From Membranipora membranacea (lineage: Eukaryota > Bryozoa > Gymnolaemata > Cheilostomatida > Membraniporidae): a stretch of 64,000 bases of DNA. Location of the stretch: NCBI GenBank assembly GCA_914767715.1, contig OU612074.1, forward strand, positions 5,345,501-5,409,500. Direction: 5' to 3'. The notes under the pieces are model-generated. The model did no database searches, had not been told where the DNA came from, and saw nothing but the letters and a program-made list of their open reading frames with translations. Positions 59,924 to 64,000 of the stretch are shown here, in pieces (the first letter of the stretch is position 1; every line of letters starts with the position of its first letter). The position numbers and the translations under genes were made by a program.

Positions 59924-61625
59924 GGTCGATGCATAGGCGTATTTAACTATCTCGAACTCTCGAATGTTAGAGGCAAGGATGGTTAGAGTGTTGGGAAAAA
60001 TGTTCCACCCTCGAATCAAGTAATGAGGAATTGTCTTCTTTTTCTGTTATTATTATTAGTTGTCCTCTCTTTGTCACTGGACATAAAAGTAAAATTTTGA
60101 TATGAAACCAGTAGACTTTTTGTTGTCTATTGACATTCCAAGGTCATCTTAATTAATACTTTGGGATGCAACGAAGTTACAGGAAAATACAGATAGAGCA
60201 AATCTTTTCTCCCTAAAAACTTCCTCATGCTACCCTAATGCTACCCAAATCTCTGGAGTATTGCTCTGTATATATTGTTACCCAGAAAGTCCCTTGACTT
60301 TTATCCCTCCAATCCTCTCATCAATATGCATATTTAGCAACAAAGCAAAGCAAGCACACCTGTCGGTTTTGGTTTTTTTTCATCATCATCACATACTTGC
60401 CAACCTGTACGCATAAAGCGTTTGTAAACGCTTATTTGACACTAATTGAGTTTTAAACGCAAAACGCTAGTTGTACTCATTTATGGTTTTCCAAACGGTT
60501 GTTCATATAATTAGGCAATCAAAAACGCATCTTTTATCTTTAGTGTTTACTTGGTTGTCATGGTTAAATAATAGACTAAAAATCTGGTATTTGCTGCAGA
60601 AAACCATGATGTTGATTTACAGTTGACTTTTTACCTGTCCAAGTTTTGCATGAGCCAAATTGCAACTTTTCTTCAATGAGACACAACATAACTATTAATC
60701 CATTGTAGAATATGGTGGTTCTGCCAACTTCAACATTTCTTTAATCAGAGTAACAAAGTTGTCTACCTCCTTGTTGGGGTGAGATAACTCAGATCTCCTG
60801 ACCCAGTGTTTCAAGGGCAAACCAGGGAGGATGGGCAAACAGGGTTTCAAATAGCCTGTCTTGTCAGACAGGCTAGGTTACAAACAATTTCTCATTTATT
60901 ATTAGCAGATTGCACCTTACAACGCAAAGGGAAAAAGACTAATGTTGAGTGATCTGCACTCCTACGCTACTAAGGACTACTTACTGTGATAACAGAATTT
61001 TTCGCGCGTAGCGCGAAAATTTTTTTGGGGCGTTTTCTGGTCATTTAAGGCACCCTGGAGTTTTGTACTCATTTTTAAGCATTTTGCAAATTTTTGTACT
61101 CATTTTGGAAAAATTAAGTTGGCAAGTCTGCATCATCATGATCATCATTTCATTATTGATGATGATGTTGGTGGTTGATTGATTGCTTGTTGTTGATTCA
61201 TTGATTTTATTGTTGTGTTGATTGATTGAGACTGTCAACAGAACCCCACAGAACCACCACTTGGCCATCATAGTCATAGCTATCAATCATGGTGGGTCAC
61301 AACACAGCCTCAGAGTCAGACCCACTGCAGTCATCATGGGCACCTGCTGGATCAGACATAGTACACAACATTATATACATCATTTATTCTGGGGAATGAT
61401 GTTGATTTTCCAATCTTTGACCTGGAGGTCAACAAGTCACTTACTTACCATTGGAGTTTGTCTGGTTATGTTAATATTCTCTACTCTAACAATTTGTTAG
61501 AGACTCTAACAAATTTGTTAGAGTCTCTAACAGATGCTTGTCTCCTGAAAAAAATTTTTCCGCTGCGCGGGGCTTTTTTTGTTAGAGAGTTGACCAGACA
61601 GGTTAAATACGCCTATGGGTCGATG
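59924..61625. mobile_element. hAT element A, right copy (inverted, interrupted)
   Basis: The element 59932-61617 is flanked by GGTCGATG at 59924-59931 and 61618-61625, with ends CATAGGCGTATTTAAC and the complement GTTAAATACGCCTATG. It is about 95% or more identical to the inverted left copy by eye. It keeps about 150 bp (near 61290-61430) that the left copy lost between short GGTCA-type repeats, and it carries nested element C. Confidence 0.85.
60384..61138. mobile_element. 739-bp hAT element C nested in the right copy of A
   Basis: The element 60392-61130 has ends CATACTTGCCAAC and CAGACTTGCCAAC, flanked by CATCATCA at 60384-60391 and 61131-61138. The left copy of A has a single CATCATCA at the matching site, an empty-site control. 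Inside are a fragment related to the TTAA MITE (about 60812-60935) and a CGCGCGTAGCGCG palindrome. No transposase frame is seen. Confidence 0.8.
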
Positions 61626-62744
61626 GTTGCAGCGGTGCAAAGAGGGTTTTCACTAAGCCTCTACCTACTACCCGCAGGAGGCCGCAGCCCAACAACAGAA
61701 TGCAACAAGGCAGCATTATGTTAAGGCAGGGTGGTCTGCCAGCAGTTATCTATTGACTGGTTTAAAATACAAGTTGTGGCTGCTTCAGCTCCAAAATACT
61801 AACTAACATGATTCCACTTGGTTGAGTTAATAAAAGCATATGGGGCATATGTACAATCATACTGTCTATGGAGATTTCTATGGTTATGGAAAAGTACTAC
61901 CCTACAGGTAGAAAAGTTTCATGGACTTTAAATTCGCGATTGTCTGCTCATGACCATTATTCATGGTTGAAACAAATCGCGAGTTGTCCTCTCTCGCGAA
62001 TTTTGGGGACATTGTTATTGTTATTGTACATTGTTATTCATGGTTTAAACACATCGCGAAGAAATTGAAATATGAAGTCAAAAGTTTGTGTTAATTTATG
62101 GACTCGAGTCAAAAGAAGGCAAACCCTTACACACAGTAAAAATAAATTAGAAACTAACAAGCACTAAGAGCATGCAATTATAAATAGCATTCCTCTAGAT
62201 TCAATCAACCTTATACTGCGAGAGGAATGGATAATAAAAAATGACGGCTAATCTCAATCTACAGCTACCCGACGGGCCTCAACATGAAACACTATTAACT
62301 TCAGCCTCAGAGTTCATAACATATTATGGGATAATATATCAACTCTTACAACAAAGAGCAGATCTAAGGACACATTCATACACATTTTACGTCACAATGT
62401 TAATTCCCTTTAGGCCAATCCAAATCAATACCTTGGTCTAGATGACAGTGTGAAGATTTGTAGGCGGAGGGAGGTGTTTTTTCATTTTATATTTTAGCCC
62501 TATAAAACGGCTGGAGTTAAAAACATTTTTTTGTTTTATCTCTATACCCTGAACTCAGGTGGCTAAAAATTTTAATTTATTTTTCCTCGTTCACTCCAAC
62601 TCACATGCACTGATCTTAAATGGTTTACCTTGCCGCCTCATGATTGTTTGATAATGTACTGCTACCAGGGAGAATTCTCCCTGATGCCGCTTACTCACAT
62701 TGCAAGCCATTGAGCACTGATATTATAACCATGTGCACACTCCT
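61626..62744. other. Stretch without a recognised gene
   Basis: No gene supported. AAATTCGCGA at about 61930 and its complement near 62000, plus repeated TTATTCATGGTT(G/T)AAACA(A/C)ATCGCGA, suggest a small decayed repeat. The rest is AT-rich. Confidence 0.5.
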
Positions 62745-64000
62745 AAAGAAGTCAAAATTGATGTTTTGTTCAGGAACGCTTTCAGCAATTTCGATTCCAA
62801 CATTGGTAAACAGTCATTGAATCTGTTGGCAACAACACTCTGTCCACAAATCAGTATTATTATGATTATTATGAACTTCATTAACCACCGATCAATGCAT
62901 GAAGCAAATAAGACCATGTGAAAACAACTACTAAAAATAAAAGAAACAATAAGAAGGCATTGACATATTTATCTGTATTTATAAATGATCGTGCCTGTCA
63001 CTTATTGCTAGTGAGTTTATGCAATGTTCTTTCTCACATTAGTTCTGTTAGATTTAATGCTGCAAGCCGCTCATCATAATATTTAAAACATGGCAAAAGA
63101 ATCCTGAGGCATAACTTCTGTAGTCTTTCAATAATATCCTTGTCCCCTTTCAGCAAGTATGGGAACAAATTTGGAGCTATGAGGAGATCACTGAGAGAAC
63201 TCTCATTTTATAAACTGTGACCAGACTAGATGTGGAGACCCCAACTTTCCTGAGCCAAATAATGGCATACACAACTTACTTGTTACAGACTCAACATGAG
63301 CACTGAATCTCAATTGATTGTCAAAGCAAACCCCTATGATTGTAAAAGTACTGATTGATCTTTGAGATCGATAATATGTTCTTCGCGAGATAATGATTTG
63401 ATGTACAGCCATCTTAAGAATGAAAAGAACTGAGTTGAGTTAAATTAACTTCTTATTTCCAAAGAGAATTAATTTAAACACATTTTTAGAGAGTTATCAA
63501 AACAAATTTACGTTTCAGGCTACTATATGATGCCAGATCAAAATTATTCCACAAATAAACCTAAACAATGATTTACAACGCAGACTAAGGAAACAGATTT
63601 TTTTGCATATGTTATACTACAAAAATCATAATCTGATAGTTGCTTGAATCTTTAAATTTTAGTTCCTCTTGGTGCAGATGTAAGATTCATTATCGGGGTG
63701 AGTATAGAATGCATATCAGTATCAAGGAAAAAGGTTTTGAAATTTTGAATTTAGAAACAGAAAAAAAGACAATCTTAGGAATTTGTTGAGCTGAGTTGAA
63801 TAAAATATACAAATTGTTCAAAAATAAAACTATATAATTGATGAATGATAAAAGGGTCACTACAATCAATACATACAACAGACCAAATTAACTTCACATA
63901 CAATATCCAGTTTATGGTTTTGTGTAGCGACTTCGAACAAACTTTAACTATACTGTGCTTACACATGTATTTCAAGCTCATATATGCTGAGAAAATTGTT
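62745..64000. repeat. Segmental duplication, copy 2 (partner 54588-55842)
   Basis: Same orientation as copy 1 and nearly identical, with a few substitutions and single-base indels (for example one extra T near 63932). It contains the second copy of the LINE C-terminal fragment (about 63010-63412) and the 3' flank of the second PAN/discoidin gene. It continues past the window. Confidence 0.9.
63959..64000 (-). CDS. Second PAN/discoidin gene, last 13 codons only
   Basis: The minus strand encodes NNFLSIYELEIHV and a TAA stop, identical to the end of the gene at 55801-56938. The rest lies beyond the window. Given the near-identical flanks it is probably a recent tandem paralogue. Confidence 0.75.
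   Translation of the reverse strand, partial: NNFLSIYELEIHV

Noticed and set aside
58643-61625. A single giant foldback transposon
   Set aside because: Each half has complete ends and its own different 8-bp target duplication, so two independent insertions explain it better.

Overview
The window is animal (metazoan) DNA. Genes are split by GT-AG introns, the background is AT-rich, and transposon remnants and minisatellites are dense. A Still-life/TIAM-type Rac exchange factor, an IBTK orthologue, an exon-modular leucine-rich-repeat gene and a PAN plus discoidin lectin-like gene together suggest an invertebrate, probably marine. I cannot assign a phylum from this sequence.

Layout. (1) 1-10.2 kb, minus strand: the 5' part of a Still-life/TIAM-like gene. 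Fifteen coding exons can be joined in frame, from an N-myristoylation start through a WH1 domain and a serine-rich linker into the first PH domain, where the window cuts it off. (2) 10.2-16.5 kb: the divergent intergenic region. It holds a 141-bp tandem array inside a unit bounded by 17-bp direct repeats, an inverted-repeat element and a long near-perfect hairpin. (3) 16.5-35.2 kb, plus strand: a complete 26-exon IBTK gene (about 1343 codons: ankyrin, RCC1, BTB, BTB, disordered tail). Its introns carry a hAT-like element, a TTAA element, a MITE and a 17-bp minisatellite. (4) 36.1-37.7 kb, minus strand, convergent with IBTK: a three-exon gene for a small secreted protein I do not recognise. (5) 38-40 kb: microsatellite, 41-bp palindromic insertion and a 21-bp periodic tract. 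(6) 40-47.7 kb, plus strand: a decayed LRR gene with BEL/Pao and Ty3-type gag remnants in one intron. (7) 48.3-51.8 kb: a Ty3/gypsy LTR element with LTRs, 5-bp target duplication and a dead, internally deleted pol. (8) 53.9-57 kb: LINE fragments and, on the minus strand, a PAN/discoidin gene. (9) 58-61.6 kb: nested DNA transposons. Two copies of one hAT family sit in opposite orientation, each with its own 8-bp target duplication, and each was later invaded by a different hAT. (10) 62.7-64 kb: a second, nearly identical copy of 54.6-55.8 kb, including the end of a second PAN/discoidin gene.

The two large genes point to signalling: IBTK proteins are CUL3 adaptors and BTK inhibitors, and Still-life/TIAM proteins activate Rac. 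Nothing suggests the genes here work as a cluster.

The observation I find most unusual is that short tandem duplications repeatedly span 5' splice sites (four IBTK exons and one exon of the opposite-strand gene), leaving rows of intact or decaying donor copies in the introns. A 17-bp minisatellite in an IBTK intron also carries a donor-like GTGAGT in nearly every unit.

Exon coordinates were read by eye from phase-consistent splice sites. No alignment or database search was run, and repeat identities are visual estimates.
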